Assembly: GCF_900102505.1 (NCBI RefSeq)
Contig: NZ_FMVT01000006.1
Coordinates: 62,001-126,000 of the forward strand
Source: Paracoccus tibetensis
GTDB lineage: Bacteria > Pseudomonadota > Alphaproteobacteria > Rhodobacterales > Rhodobacteraceae
Direction: 5' to 3'
Length of the DNA: 64,000 nt
The notes under the pieces are model-generated. The model searched no databases. It was not told the origin of the DNA and saw only the letters and a list, made by a program, of their open reading frames with translations. A program made the translations under genes and the position numbers. Shown one piece after another: positions 36,101-46,618 of this stretch; position 1 is the stretch's first letter, and each line of letters begins with the position of its first letter.

Positions 36101-38143
36101 TCACTCGAACTCCATGATGACGTCGTCGACCTTGAGGCTCTGGCCCGGCTCGGCATTCACCGACTTGACGGTGCCGTGCCGCTCGGCGCGCAGGATGTTC
36201 TCCATCTTCATCGCCTCGACCGTGGCGAGGGCCTGACCCTCCTGCACCTCGTCGCCCGCCGCCACGTTGATCTTCACGACCAGCCCTGGCATCGGGCAGA
36301 GCAGCAGCTTCGAGGTGTCCGCGGCCTCCTTCACCGGCATCAGCCGCGCCAGTTCGGCCGCGCGGGGGCGGCGCACATGCACCTTCAGATCAGCGCCCCG
36401 CGTCCGGAGGCGATAGCCCGCCGCGATCCGGTCCACCTTCAGGACCAGCGGCGCGGCATCCACGACCAGCCGCGCAAGGCTGCTGCCGGGCTTCCAGTCG
36501 CTCTCCACCCGCAGCTCCTCGCCGTCGATGCTGACGGTCGAGCCGTTCTTGTCGGCGCGGATGCGGACGGGAAACTCCTCATCGCCGACGAAGACGACCC
36601 AGTTCTCGCCCACGTGGCGCTCGTGGTGGTCCAGCCGGCCGCTGATGCGGGTGCGGCGGATCTCGGCGACGCGGTGCATCGCCGCCGCCGCCGCCGCGAT
36701 GCGGCGCAGTTCGGCATGGGGCAGCTGGGCGCCGGTGAAGCCCTCGGGGTACTCCTCGGCGATGAAGGCGGTGGTGATGTCGCCCGAGACGAATTTCGGG
36801 TGGTCCATCACGGCCGAGAGGAAGGGCAGGTTGTGGCCGATCCCCTCGACCTCGAACTCGTCCAGCGCCTGCCGCATCCCCTCGATGGCACCCTCGCGCG
36901 TCGGCGCCCAGGAGCAGAGTTTCGCGATCATCGGGTCGTAGAACATGCTGATCTCGCCGCCCTCGAAGACGCCGGTGTCGTTGCGGACAGCCGTCTCGCC
37001 GGGCTGCGCGTCCTCCAGCCACTTGCCGTTCGCCAGCATCGGCCCCGCAGCGACCTCGGCCGGGGGACGGTAGCGGGTCAGGCGGCCGATGGAGGGCAGG
37101 AAGCCGCGATAGGGGTCCTCGGCATAGAGCCGGCTCTCCATCGCCCAACCGTTGATGGTCAGGTCGCTTTGCGCGAAGGGCAGGGCCTCCCCCGCCGCCA
37201 CGCGGATCATCTGCTCGACCAGGTCGACGCCGGTGATCAGCTCGGTCACCGGATGCTCGACCTGAAGGCGGGTGTTCATCTCGAGGAAGTAGAAGTTGCG
37301 CGCGCCGTCCACGATGAACTCGACCGTGCCGGCGCTGGTATAGCCGACGGCCTTCGCCAGCGCGACGGCCTGGCTGCCCATCGCGGCCCGCGTCTCGGGG
37401 TCGAGAAAGGGCGAGGGCGCCTCTTCGATGACCTTCTGGTTGCGGCGCTGGATCGAGCATTCCCGCTCGTGCAGGTAGACCGCATTGCCGTGCTGGTCGG
37501 CGAGGACCTGTATCTCGATGTGGCGGGGCTGGGTGACGAACTTCTCGATGAAGATGCGGTCGTCGCCAAAGCTGCTGGCGGCCTCGTTCTTCGAGGATTC
37601 GAAGCCCTCGCGCGCCTCGGCCGCGGTCCAGGCGATCCGCATTCCCTTGCCGCCGCCGCCCGCGCTGGCCTTGATCATCACCGGAAAGCCGATCTGCTCG
37701 CTGATGCGCGCGGCCTCCTCGGCATCTGCGATGAGGCCCATGTAGCCGGGCACCGTGGAGACCCCCGCCTCGGCGGCGATCTTCTTCGAGGTGATCTTGT
37801 CGCCCATCGCCTCGATCGCGCCCGAGGGGGGGCCGATGAAGGCGACGCCCTCGGCCTCCAGCGCCTCGGCGAAGCGCTTGTTCTCGGACAGGAAGCCGTA
37901 GCCGGGATGGACCGCCTCGGCGCCGGTCTGGCGGATGGCGTCCATGATGCGGTCGATCACGATGTAGGACTGGTTCGCCGGGGGCGGGCCGATATGAACG
38001 GCCTCGTCGGCCATCTTCACGTGCAGCGCACCGCGGTCGGCATCCGAATAGACCGCGACGGTCGCGATCCCCATGCGCCGCGCCGTCTTGATGACGCGGC
38101 AGGCGATCTCGCCCCGGTTCGCGATCAGGATCTTCTTGAACAT
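36101..38143 (-). CDS. pccA: Propionyl-CoA carboxylase alpha subunit (biotin carboxylase/BCCP)
   Basis: 680 residues: biotin carboxylase with ATP-grasp (1-450; GGGGKGMR near 165), a BT linker domain (about 450-600) typical of acyl-CoA carboxylases, and a C-terminal biotinyl domain with AMKM, biotin on Lys646, 35 residues from the end. Together with PccB it makes methylmalonyl-CoA from propionyl-CoA. Annotation as PCC rather than methylcrotonyl or geranyl carboxylase rests on pccB and mcm being nearby and on the LMPVKEAAD region. It starts only 24 nt after a terminator. Confidence 0.93.
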   Translation of the reverse strand: MFKKILIANRGEIACRVIKTARRMGIATVAVYSDADRGALHVKMADEAVHIGPPPANQSYIVIDRIMDAIRQTGAEAVHPGYGFLSENKRFAEALEAEGVAFIGPPSGAIEAMGDKITSKKIAAEAGVSTVPGYMGLIADAEEAARISEQIGFPVMIKASAGGGGKGMRIAWTAAEAREGFESSKNEAASSFGDDRIFIEKFVTQPRHIEIQVLADQHGNAVYLHERECSIQRRNQKVIEEAPSPFLDPETRAAMGSQAVALAKAVGYTSAGTVEFIVDGARNFYFLEMNTRLQVEHPVTELITGVDLVEQMIRVAAGEALPFAQSDLTINGWAMESRLYAEDPYRGFLPSIGRLTRYRPPAEVAAGPMLANGKWLEDAQPGETAVRNDTGVFEGGEISMFYDPMIAKLCSWAPTREGAIEGMRQALDEFEVEGIGHNLPFLSAVMDHPKFVSGDITTAFIAEEYPEGFTGAQLPHAELRRIAAAAAAMHRVAEIRRTRISGRLDHHERHVGENWVVFVGDEEFPVRIRADKNGSTVSIDGEELRVESDWKPGSSLARLVVDAAPLVLKVDRIAAGYRLRTRGADLKVHVRRPRAAELARLMPVKEAADTSKLLLCPMPGLVVKINVAAGDEVQEGQALATVEAMKMENILRAERHGTVKSVNAEPGQSLKVDDVIMEFE

Positions 38144-38167
38144 GGCCCCTCCCGACCGATGGACATG

Positions 38168-38202
38168 AAAAAGCCGCCCCGAGCCGGAAGGCCGGGGGCG
38201 GC
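38168..38202 (-). terminator. Rho-independent terminator directly before pccA
   Basis: An 8-bp GC stem (38202-38195 with 38180-38173 in minus orientation) with an inner CCGG pairing, then five U (38172-38168). It ends the lipoprotein transcript 24 nt before the pccA start, leaving almost no room for a separate pccA promoter. Confidence 0.85.
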
Positions 38203-38242
38203 TTTGTGAGAACGGCCCGCGCAGGATGCGCGGATCAGGCCA

Positions 38243-38464
38243 TCACTGGCAGAGACGGAAGTCGTCGCAGAGCGCGCCGGCCGCGCCGCCGATGGCCGCG
38301 CCGCGCAGGCGGTCACCGCCGCTCTGGCCGCGGACGGTCTGCACGGTGTAGCCGGTCGCGGCGCCGATGATGGCGCGGTCGGCATCCGTCGGGTTGATGT
38401 TCTGGGTGCAGCCGGCCAGCGCGGTGGCGCTGAGGACGGCAGCGATGGCGAAAGCCTTCGACAT
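38243..38464 (-). CDS. Small glycine-zipper lipoprotein ending in a CDDF-x2-CQ motif
   Basis: 73 residues: signal peptide with lipobox LAGC (Cys19), Asn/Asp-rich mature start, then a glycine zipper (GAAIGGAAGALCDDFRLCQ) ending the protein. The final two cysteines may form a disulfide. The upstream gene at 38540 has the same ending, so the two are tandem paralogues. Confidence 0.8.
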   Translation of the reverse strand: MSKAFAIAAVLSATALAGCTQNINPTDADRAIIGAATGYTVQTVRGQSGGDRLRGAAIGGAAGALCDDFRLCQ

Positions 38465-38539
38465 GTGTCTAATCCTTTGAATGACGTGACGGGGGCAGAA
38501 CGTGCCGCCCGCCCGTGAAGTTCAGGCGCAAGGCCGTGA

Positions 38540-38779
38540 TCAGTAGCGGCGCTGGCAGACGCCGAAATCGTCGCAAAGCGCGCCGGCGGTCGCGCCGACA
38601 GCCGCGCCGGTGGCGACGTTCTCGTTGAGGGCCTTGGCGACCACGGCGCCGGCGACGGCACCGCCAGCGGCACGCTGCGCGTCCGGCGACAGGCCGGTCT
38701 GCATGTTCGGATCGCAAGCCGCGAGGCCGAGAACCAGGGCCGAAACACCGCCGATGCGGAAGAGGACGGATTTTTGCAT
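38540..38779 (-). CDS. Small glycine-zipper lipoprotein, tandem paralogue
   Basis: 79 residues; lipobox LAAC (Cys22), then a glycine zipper (GGAVAGAVVAKAL) and a C-terminal GALCDDFGVCQRRY that matches its neighbour. ATG 38779. A 75-bp gap to the next copy holds a short non-coding spacer. Such lipoproteins resemble the SlyB/OsmB-like glycine-zipper group. Confidence 0.8.
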   Translation of the reverse strand: MQKSVLFRIGGVSALVLGLAACDPNMQTGLSPDAQRAAGGAVAGAVVAKALNENVATGAAVGATAGALCDDFGVCQRRY

Positions 38780-38906
38780 ATCAACTTGCCTGTATTTGGG
38801 GCCCGCTTCGGGACCGATTGTCGACAGGGTCCGGTTATCGCATGGCGGTGCCCCACGTCAAACTGACATGCCCGTGACATCAAGGGGTTCAGCACCAAGT
38901 CGCGCA

Positions 38907-39323
38907 TTATTGCGCATCCTCATCATCTTCCTCATCACTGTCCCAGCCGTCGTCGTCGCCCGCGAAATCGGGGGCGTCCGAGGCGAAGATCTCGGGGAAG
39001 GCGGCCTCGGCGGCGGCCATGTCGACCTGAAGAAGCTGCTCGTAATCGGCGGGGTCGAAATCGCCGACGGGCTTCACCTCGCGCCCGATCAGCCAGGACA
39101 GCCGACCCGCGTCCAGATTGCCGCGCTCGAAGGGTTCTTCGCCGAAATGCCGGATCAGCGCCGCCAGGAAGCCCGCGTCGGCGCGGCGGTCGGCGGTCTT
39201 GCGGTCCTTGTAGCGCTCGCGCCGCGTGATCGGGGTCGCGCCCTTCTTGCGGTTCTCGCGCCGGATGACGAACTGGAAATCAGTGCCGGGCAGGCGCCCG
39301 GGAAAGCCGCGATGCTTCAGCAT
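38907..39323 (-). CDS. Conserved hypothetical acidic-tailed protein
   Basis: 138 residues. The first 50 are basic (KKGATPITRRERYKDRK), the middle has FLAALIRHFGEEPF and LSWLIGREVKPV, and the last 20 are almost all Asp/Glu. No known enzymatic motif. A charge-polarised protein of this kind often binds nucleic acid or a basic partner. Single gene on the minus strand; no clear partner. Confidence 0.65.
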   Translation of the reverse strand: MLKHRGFPGRLPGTDFQFVIRRENRKKGATPITRRERYKDRKTADRRADAGFLAALIRHFGEEPFERGNLDAGRLSWLIGREVKPVGDFDPADYEQLLQVDMAAAEAAFPEIFASDAPDFAGDDDGWDSDEEDDEDAQ

Positions 39324-39410
39324 GCTGTGCCTCTTGCGCTGTGGCGCGCCGAGGCGGCGGCTGCGTGCGGGCAGACGGGCCGCCCGCGCGCGTGGGTCAG
39401 GCGGACGGGA

Positions 39411-39563
39411 TCAGCCGAACTTGCCTTGGTAGACGGGCTCGGTCGTGACCGGGTTGCCCATGGCCGGGGCGGTCGGGACGAAGACGTCGTTGGCCGGCTG
39501 CTGACGCTGGCAGGCGGCGAAGGCGGACACCAGCACGAGGCCGAGGACGATTTTCTTGGACAT
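39411..39563 (-). CDS. Tiny lipoprotein (50 aa)
   Basis: Starts at ATG 39563 with AGGAG 9-10 nt upstream. Signal peptide with lipobox FAAC (Cys18), then QRQQPANDVFVPTAPAMG. The mature part is only 33 residues and hydrophilic. Downstream of pccB on the same strand by about 200 nt. Probably an envelope lipoprotein of unknown role. Confidence 0.7.
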   Translation of the reverse strand: MSKKIVLGLVLVSAFAACQRQQPANDVFVPTAPAMGNPVTTEPVYQGKFG

Positions 39564-39767
39564 GGTCTGAAACTCCTGTGAAGCGGGCGCTTTTGCACCC
39601 GGCTGCTCGATCGAAGGCCGGCATCTTTAGCGGCCGGCCCGCGCGCGATGATAGCCGGGCCCCGCCCATCCAGACAGGCACCGCATTTTGCCTCGGCGAT
39701 CCGGCGCCGACCCTGTGGCGCGGCTGCATCATTCACAAGCTTGTGCATCTTCCGCATGGCCGGGCAA

Positions 39768-41300
39768 TTACAGGGGGATATTGTCGTGCTTCTTCCACGG
39801 GTTCGCCAGGCTCTTGCCGCGCAGGCTGGCGAAGGCGCGGGCGACGCGGCGGCGGGTCGAGCGGGGCTGGATCACCTCGTCGATGAAACCTTTCTCGGCC
39901 GCGACGAAGGGATTGGCGAAGCGGTCCTCGTAATCCTTGGTGCGGGCGGCGATCTTCTCGGGCTCGCCCAGCTCGCCGCGATAGAGGATCTCGACCGCGC
40001 CCTTGGCGCCCATCACGGCGATCTCGGCCGTGGGCCAGGCGTAGTTGAAGTCCCCGCGCAGGTGCTTGGAGGCCATGACGTCGTAGGCCCCGCCATAGGC
40101 CTTGCGGGTGATGACCGTGACCTTCGGCACCGTCGCCTCGCCATAGGCGAAGAGCAGCTTCGCGCCGTGCTTGATGACGCCGCCATATTCCTGCCCCGTC
40201 CCCGGCAGGAAGCCCGGCACGTCGACCAGCGTCAGGATCGGGATCTCGAAGGCGTCGCAGAAGCGCACGAAGCGCGCGGCCTTGCGGCTGCTGTCGATGT
40301 CGAGGCAGCCGGCCAGCACCATCGGCTGGTTGGCGACGACGCCGACCGTCTGCCCCTCCAGCCGGATGAAGCCGATGATGATGTTGCCGGCGAAGTCCTT
40401 CTGGATCTCGTAGAAGTCGCCCTCGTCCGCGATCTTGGCGATCAGCTCCTTCATGTCGTAGGGCTGGTTCGGGTTCGCGGGGATCAGCGTGTCGAGGCTG
40501 GGCTCGACGCGGCGCGGGTCGTCGAAGAAGGGCCGCGTCGGCGCCTTCTGGCGGTTGTTCAGCGGCAGGAAGTCGAAGAGGCGGCGGATCTCCGACAGCG
40601 CCTCGACATCGTTCTCGAAGGCGCCGTCGGCGACCGAGGACTTCTTGGTATGGGTCGAGGCGCCGCCCAGTTCCTCGGCCGTGACGACCTCGTTGGTGAC
40701 GGTCTTCACGACGTCGGGGCCGGTCACGAACATGTAGGACGTGTCGCGGACCATGAAGATGAAGTCGGTCATTGCCGGCGAATAGACCGCGCCCCCCGCG
40801 CAGGGGCCCATGATGACGCTGATCTGCGGCACCACGCCCGAGGCCATGATGTTGCGCTGGAACACCTCGGCGTAGCCGGCAAGCGAGGCCACCCCCTCCT
40901 GGATGCGCGCGCCGCCCGAGTCGTTCAGCCCGATCACCGGGGCGCCGTTCTGCATCGCCATGTCCATGATCTTGCAGATCTTCTGCGCATGCGTTTCCGA
41001 CAGCGAGCCGCCGAAGACGGTGAAGTCCTGCGAAAAGACATAGACCATGCGGCCGTTGATCGTGCCCCAGCCCGTCACCACCCCGTCGCCATAGGGCCGG
41101 TCGTCCTCCATCCCGAAATCGGTCGAGCGGTGGGCGACGAACATGTCGAATTCCTCGAAGCTGCCCTCGTCCAGCAGCAACTCCAGCCGCTCGCGGGCGG
41201 TCAGCTTGCCCCGCGCATGCTGCGCGTCGATCCGGCGCTGCCCGCCCCCAAGCCGCGCCTGATCGCGCCGCCGCTCAAGCTCTTCAAGGATGTCCTTCAT
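39768..41300 (-). CDS. pccB: Propionyl-CoA carboxylase beta subunit (carboxyltransferase)
   Basis: 510 residues of the acyl-CoA carboxyltransferase fold with both CoA-binding halves. [12 protein letters not shown] near residue 98 and the oxyanion turns [11 protein letters not shown] (N half) and [16 protein letters not shown] (C half) are clear. Length and motif set match PccB. The start at 41300 is followed by the standard N-terminal helix. An unusual symmetric operator lies 62-86 nt upstream, and the partner pccA is 1.6 kb further along the same strand. Confidence 0.96.
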   Translation of the reverse strand: MKDILEELERRRDQARLGGGQRRIDAQHARGKLTARERLELLLDEGSFEEFDMFVAHRSTDFGMEDDRPYGDGVVTGWGTINGRMVYVFSQDFTVFGGSLSETHAQKICKIMDMAMQNGAPVIGLNDSGGARIQEGVASLAGYAEVFQRNIMASGVVPQISVIMGPCAGGAVYSPAMTDFIFMVRDTSYMFVTGPDVVKTVTNEVVTAEELGGASTHTKKSSVADGAFENDVEALSEIRRLFDFLPLNNRQKAPTRPFFDDPRRVEPSLDTLIPANPNQPYDMKELIAKIADEGDFYEIQKDFAGNIIIGFIRLEGQTVGVVANQPMVLAGCLDIDSSRKAARFVRFCDAFEIPILTLVDVPGFLPGTGQEYGGVIKHGAKLLFAYGEATVPKVTVITRKAYGGAYDVMASKHLRGDFNYAWPTAEIAVMGAKGAVEILYRGELGEPEKIAARTKDYEDRFANPFVAAEKGFIDEVIQPRSTRRRVARAFASLRGKSLANPWKKHDNIPL

Positions 41301-41361
41301 GCGCTGCCTCCCTGGCTTCAGCGAAGGTTAGACGCGCGCGGCGGCAGGCAAAAGAAGATTT

Positions 41362-41386
41362 CGGAACATTTGCAAACTATGTTCCG
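41362..41386. promoter_or_regulatory. Candidate PccR operator upstream of pccB
   Basis: A 25-bp dyad: CGGAACAT-N9-ATGTTCCG with perfect 8-bp arms, around a centre that overlaps TTTGCAAA (41369-41376). From memory, TTTGCAAA is the sequence recognised by PccR, the regulator of propionyl-CoA genes in Rhodobacter sphaeroides. The regulator gene itself is not in this window. Further half-site-like words (CTGCGAA, CTGCAA) occur at 41402-41414. Confidence 0.65.
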
Positions 41387-41420
41387 GGCGCACCGTGGAA
41401 ACTGCGAACCTGCAATCCCG

Positions 41421-42779
<1,359 letters not shown>

Positions 42780-42894
42780 GGGCGCGCTCCGAATGATCTC
42801 TCGAGGTCTAGAGCATGAAGCCGGCCGTCCCGGCAAGCGCCGCCGCGCAAGCCGAGGCTTGACGCGGCGGGCGGGCAGGGGCACTTCCTCCGGC

Positions 42895-43911
42895 ATGGGA
42901 CTTCAGATCGAACTCGGGGCCGTCACGGCCAACTGGAAGGCGCTGGCCGCCCGCGCGCCCGGCGCGGCTTGCGCGGCCGTCGTCAAGGCGGATGCCTACG
43001 GGCTGGGGGCGGCGTGGGTGGCGCCCGCGCTCTACGCGGCCGGGGCGCGCGAATTCTTCGTGGCGCTGGCGCGCGAGGGGCAGGCCCTGCGCCCGCATCT
43101 GCCCGATGACGCGGTGATCAACGTCCTGTCGGGCCACATGGAGGGGGCAGACCTCCGCGGCCTCGTGCCCGTCCTGAACAGCCCGGCGCAGTTCTTCCGC
43201 GACCGCGCGCTGCGACCCGGCCAGCCCTTCGCGATCCAGCTGGACAGCGGCATGAACCGCCTCGGCATGGAGGCCGCTGAATGGGAGGCCATCCGCGCCG
43301 AGGCGTTGGCCGCGCGCCCGCGCTTCGTCATGTCCCACCTCGCCTGCGCCGATGAGCCGGAGCATCCGGCCAATGCGGCGCAGCTTGCGGCCTTTCGCAA
43401 GATGACCGAGGGCGTGGACGTGCCGCTGTCCCTGTCGGCGACAGGAGGCATCCTGCTGGGGCCGGACTACCATTTCGACCTCGTGCGGCCGGGGATCGGC
43501 CTCTATGGCGGGCTACCTTTTGCCGAGGCGCAGCCTGCGGTGCGTCTGTCCCTGCGCGTGATCCAGACCCGCGACGTGGCGGCTGGCGAGTTCGTCGGCT
43601 ACGGCGCCGGCTGGACCGCGCCGCGGCCGAGCCGCATCGCGACGGTCGATGCGGGCTATGCCGACGGCGTCCTGCGCGCGCTCTCGGGCAAGGGCGCGCT
43701 GCTCTATGCGGGCGAGACGGGCTGCCCCATCGTCGGGCGCGTCTCGATGGACCTGATCACCGTCGATGTCAGCGCGCTTCCCGATGTGCCGGCGGCGCTG
43801 GAGCTGATCTGCCCGGCCCAGCCCATCGACCGGCTGGCGGACCTTGCCGGCACCATCGGCTACGAGATCCTGACCTCGCTGCGCGCCCGCTACGACCGGA
43901 CCTATCTGTGA
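42895..43911 (+). CDS. alr: Alanine racemase
   Basis: 338 residues. The PLP lysine is Lys31 in VVKADAYGLGA; the second-half Tyr is in the GYGAGWTAPRP loop; DAGYADG and GRVSMDLITVDV follow in order. It makes D-alanine for peptidoglycan. It is somewhat shorter than the 360-residue norm because the N-terminus starts directly at the first strand. Its stop overlaps the GTG start of the MlaE-like gene. Confidence 0.95.
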   Translation: MGLQIELGAVTANWKALAARAPGAACAAVVKADAYGLGAAWVAPALYAAGAREFFVALAREGQALRPHLPDDAVINVLSGHMEGADLRGLVPVLNSPAQFFRDRALRPGQPFAIQLDSGMNRLGMEAAEWEAIRAEALAARPRFVMSHLACADEPEHPANAAQLAAFRKMTEGVDVPLSLSATGGILLGPDYHFDLVRPGIGLYGGLPFAEAQPAVRLSLRVIQTRDVAAGEFVGYGAGWTAPRPSRIATVDAGYADGVLRALSGKGALLYAGETGCPIVGRVSMDLITVDVSALPDVPAALELICPAQPIDRLADLAGTIGYEILTSLRARYDRTYL

Positions 43912-44672
43912 GGGCCATCCGCGCCATCGGCCGCCCCGCCCTGCGGGGGGTGCGGGGCGTCGGTGCCGTCGCGCTGTTCGCGCTGCGCGGCTTGACGGCG
44001 CTGCGGCCTATTCCGGCGCGGGCGCTGGCGGTGCAGCTGGTGCAGATCGGCTGGCTGTCGCTGCCCGTCGTTGGCTTGACCGCGCTCTTCACCGGCGCCG
44101 CGCTGGCGCTGCAGATCCATTCGGGCGGCGCGCGCTTTCAGGCCAGCGACGTCGTCCCCGCCATCGTCGCCATCGGCATGGTGCGCGAACTGGGCCCGGT
44201 CCTCGGCGGGTTGATGGTCGCGGCCCGCGTCGCCAGCTCGATCGCGGCCGAGATCGGCACCATGCGCGTGACCGAGCAGATCGACGCGCTGGTGACGCTG
44301 TCCACCGACCCGATGCGCTGGCTGGTGACCCCGCGCCTCTGGGCCGCGATCCTCAGCGTGCCGGCGCTGGTCGCGGTGGGCGACATCATCGGGATCATGG
44401 GCGGCTGGCTGGTCGGGACCGGCTCGCTCGGCTTCACCTCGGCGCGCTACATCGCGGACAGCTGGGCCTATCTGGAGACGTGGGATGTCCTCTCGGGCCT
44501 CATCAAGGGCGCGTTCTTCGGCTTCATCGTCGCGCTCAGCGGCTGCTGGTTCGGGATGCGCTGCGCCCGCGGGGCGGCGGGGGTGGGGCGCGCCACGACC
44601 TCGGCCGTGGTCGCCGCCGCCATCGGGATCCTGGCCGCGAACTTCGCGCTGACCGGGCTCTTCTTCCGATGA
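43908..44672 (+). CDS. MlaE-family ABC transporter permease
   Basis: 254 residues, GTG start inside the alr stop. Five or six membrane helices; the family motif around EIGTMRVTEQIDAL near residue 118, preceded by VREL GPVLGGLM, is typical of MlaE. With the ATPase encoded next it should move phospholipids between the two membranes. No MlaD substrate-binding gene is in the window, so MlaD, MlaB and MlaC must be elsewhere if this is a canonical Mla system. Confidence 0.9.
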   Translation: MRAIRAIGRPALRGVRGVGAVALFALRGLTALRPIPARALAVQLVQIGWLSLPVVGLTALFTGAALALQIHSGGARFQASDVVPAIVAIGMVRELGPVLGGLMVAARVASSIAAEIGTMRVTEQIDALVTLSTDPMRWLVTPRLWAAILSVPALVAVGDIIGIMGGWLVGTGSLGFTSARYIADSWAYLETWDVLSGLIKGAFFGFIVALSGCWFGMRCARGAAGVGRATTSAVVAAAIGILAANFALTGLFFR

Positions 44673-45394
44673 GCGCGCTGATCGAGACGCGCGGACTGAC
44701 CCGCCGCTTCGGCGCCAAGACCGTGCTGGACGGCGTGGACCTGTCAATCGCGCAAGGCGAGAGCCTCTGCGTCATCGGCCAGTCCGGCACGGGCAAGTCG
44801 GTGCTGCTGAAATGCATCCTCGGCCTCGTGCCCCCCGACGCGGGCGAGGTCCTGTGGCAGGGCGCCCCGCTGGCCCCCCGGCGCGAGGCCTTCCTTGCCC
44901 GCTTCGGGATGCTGTTCCAGGGCGCGGCGCTCTTCGACAGCCTCAATGTCTGGCAGAACGTCGCCTTCCGCCTGCGCCAGCGCATGCCGGCCCGCGCCGC
45001 GCGCGAGATCGCGGTGGAAAAGCTCGCCCGGGTCGGCCTGCCGCCCGAGACGGCCGAGCTGATGCCGGCCGAGCTGTCGGGCGGCATGGCCAAGCGCGTG
45101 GGCCTTGCCCGCGCCATCGCGGACGATCCGCAGGTGATCTTCTTCGACGAGCCGACGACCGGCCTCGATCCCATCCGTGCCCGCGCCATCGACGCGCTGA
45201 TCCGGGGCATCGTCACCGAGACCGGCGCGACGGCCATCACCATCACCCATGACATGGCCTCGGTCCGCGCCATCGGCGACCGGGTCGCGCTGCTGGCCGG
45301 CGGGCGGATCGCCTGGTCGGGACCCGTGGCCCGGATGGATGACGCGCCCGAACTGGCGGGCTTTCTGGGCCGGCCCGTGGCCCAGAAGCCGTGA
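44669..45394 (+). CDS. MlaF-family ABC transporter ATP-binding protein
   Basis: 241 residues. Walker A GQSGTGKS at 37-44, Q-loop FQGAAL, signature LSGGMAKR near 139 with the M-A-K-R variant usual in MlaF, Walker B IFFDEPTTGLDP, and H-loop ITHDM. The start overlaps the permease stop (ATGA), so the two are translationally coupled. Powers lipid transport by the permease. Confidence 0.94.
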   Translation: MSALIETRGLTRRFGAKTVLDGVDLSIAQGESLCVIGQSGTGKSVLLKCILGLVPPDAGEVLWQGAPLAPRREAFLARFGMLFQGAALFDSLNVWQNVAFRLRQRMPARAAREIAVEKLARVGLPPETAELMPAELSGGMAKRVGLARAIADDPQVIFFDEPTTGLDPIRARAIDALIRGIVTETGATAITITHDMASVRAIGDRVALLAGGRIAWSGPVARMDDAPELAGFLGRPVAQKP

Positions 45395-45520
45395 TCTGCC
45401 GCGCGGACGTGCAACCAACGGCAGGGCTGGGCCGTTTTGCCGCTACGGGCAGCACCGTTGCCGCTTGGCTGTCCAAACACGGCTTGTGCGAATCCCGCGC
45501 GATTGCCACCATGAGGCGAG

Positions 45521-46618
45521 ATGCCTGAGCAGGAGAAGAATTTGGGCCTATCCCCGACGCCCCCCGTTGCCACGCCTCCGGCCGAAACCCTGCTGGAATT
45601 TCCCGACAACCGGCTGCTGATCGACCTCTGCGGCGCCAATGACCGCCACCTGGCGCGGATCGAGGAGGCCCTTGGCGTCCACATCCTGCGCCGCGGCAAC
45701 CAGCTGGCGGTCGTCGGCAATCCCGAGACCCAGGCCGAGGCCAGCCAGCTTCTGCGCGGGCTCTACGACCGGCTCGAGAAGTCGCGCCCGGTCAGCCTGT
45801 CCGAGATCGACGCCGCCCTCCGCATGGGGATGGAGCCGGGGCACGACACGACCCCGGCCGAACAGCTCGAGATGTTCGCGCAGGGCAATTACGAGCTGCG
45901 CACCCGCAAGAAGTCGGTCGAGCCGCGCACGGACGCGCAGAAGGCCTATGTCAGCGCGCTCTTCCAGCACGAGCTGGCCTTCGGCATCGGCCCGGCGGGG
46001 ACGGGCAAGACCTATCTGGCCGTGGCCGTGGGCGTGACCATGCTGATCGGCGGGCATGTGGACAAGATCATCCTCTCGCGCCCGGCCGTCGAGGCGGGCG
46101 AGCGGCTTGGCTTTCTGCCCGGCGACATGAAGGAGAAGGTCGATCCCTACATGCAGCCGCTCTATGATGCGCTGAACGACTTCCTGCCGGCTAAGCAGAT
46201 GCAGAAGCTGATGGAGGAGAAGCGCATCGAGATCGCGCCGCTGGCCTTCATGCGCGGCCGCACCCTCAGCCGCGCCTTCGTGGTGCTGGACGAGGCGCAG
46301 AACGCGACTACGATGCAGATGAAGATGTTCCTGACGCGGCTTGGCGAGGGCTCGCGCATGGTCATCACGGGCGACCGGACGCAGGTGGACCTGCCGCGCG
46401 GGATGCAGTCGGGCCTTGCGGATGCCGAGCGCATCCTGTCGGGCGTGAAGGGCATCAGCTTCAGCTACTTCACGGCAGACGACGTGGTGCGCCACCCGCT
46501 TGTCGCGCGCATCATCAAGGCCTATGACGCCGAGGATGCCGCGGCCCTCGCCCGCGGCGAGACAGAGGAGCCGCGCGGGCAATATGTCCCGCGGCGGCAG
46601 ATGCGGAACGATGCCTGA
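45521..46618 (+). CDS. PhoH-family ATPase/RNA-related protein
   Basis: 365 residues with an N-terminal KH-like segment (about 25-110) and a PhoH ATPase domain: Walker A GPAGTGKT at about 157-164, VVLDEAQN as Walker B, then ITGDRTQVDLPRG. It precedes ybeY and overlaps it, the common phoH-ybeY-corC order associated with ribosome/rRNA maturation. Start ATG 45521 lies 7 nt after GAGGCG. Confidence 0.95.
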   Translation: MPEQEKNLGLSPTPPVATPPAETLLEFPDNRLLIDLCGANDRHLARIEEALGVHILRRGNQLAVVGNPETQAEASQLLRGLYDRLEKSRPVSLSEIDAALRMGMEPGHDTTPAEQLEMFAQGNYELRTRKKSVEPRTDAQKAYVSALFQHELAFGIGPAGTGKTYLAVAVGVTMLIGGHVDKIILSRPAVEAGERLGFLPGDMKEKVDPYMQPLYDALNDFLPAKQMQKLMEEKRIEIAPLAFMRGRTLSRAFVVLDEAQNATTMQMKMFLTRLGEGSRMVITGDRTQVDLPRGMQSGLADAERILSGVKGISFSYFTADDVVRHPLVARIIKAYDAEDAAALARGETEEPRGQYVPRRQMRNDA

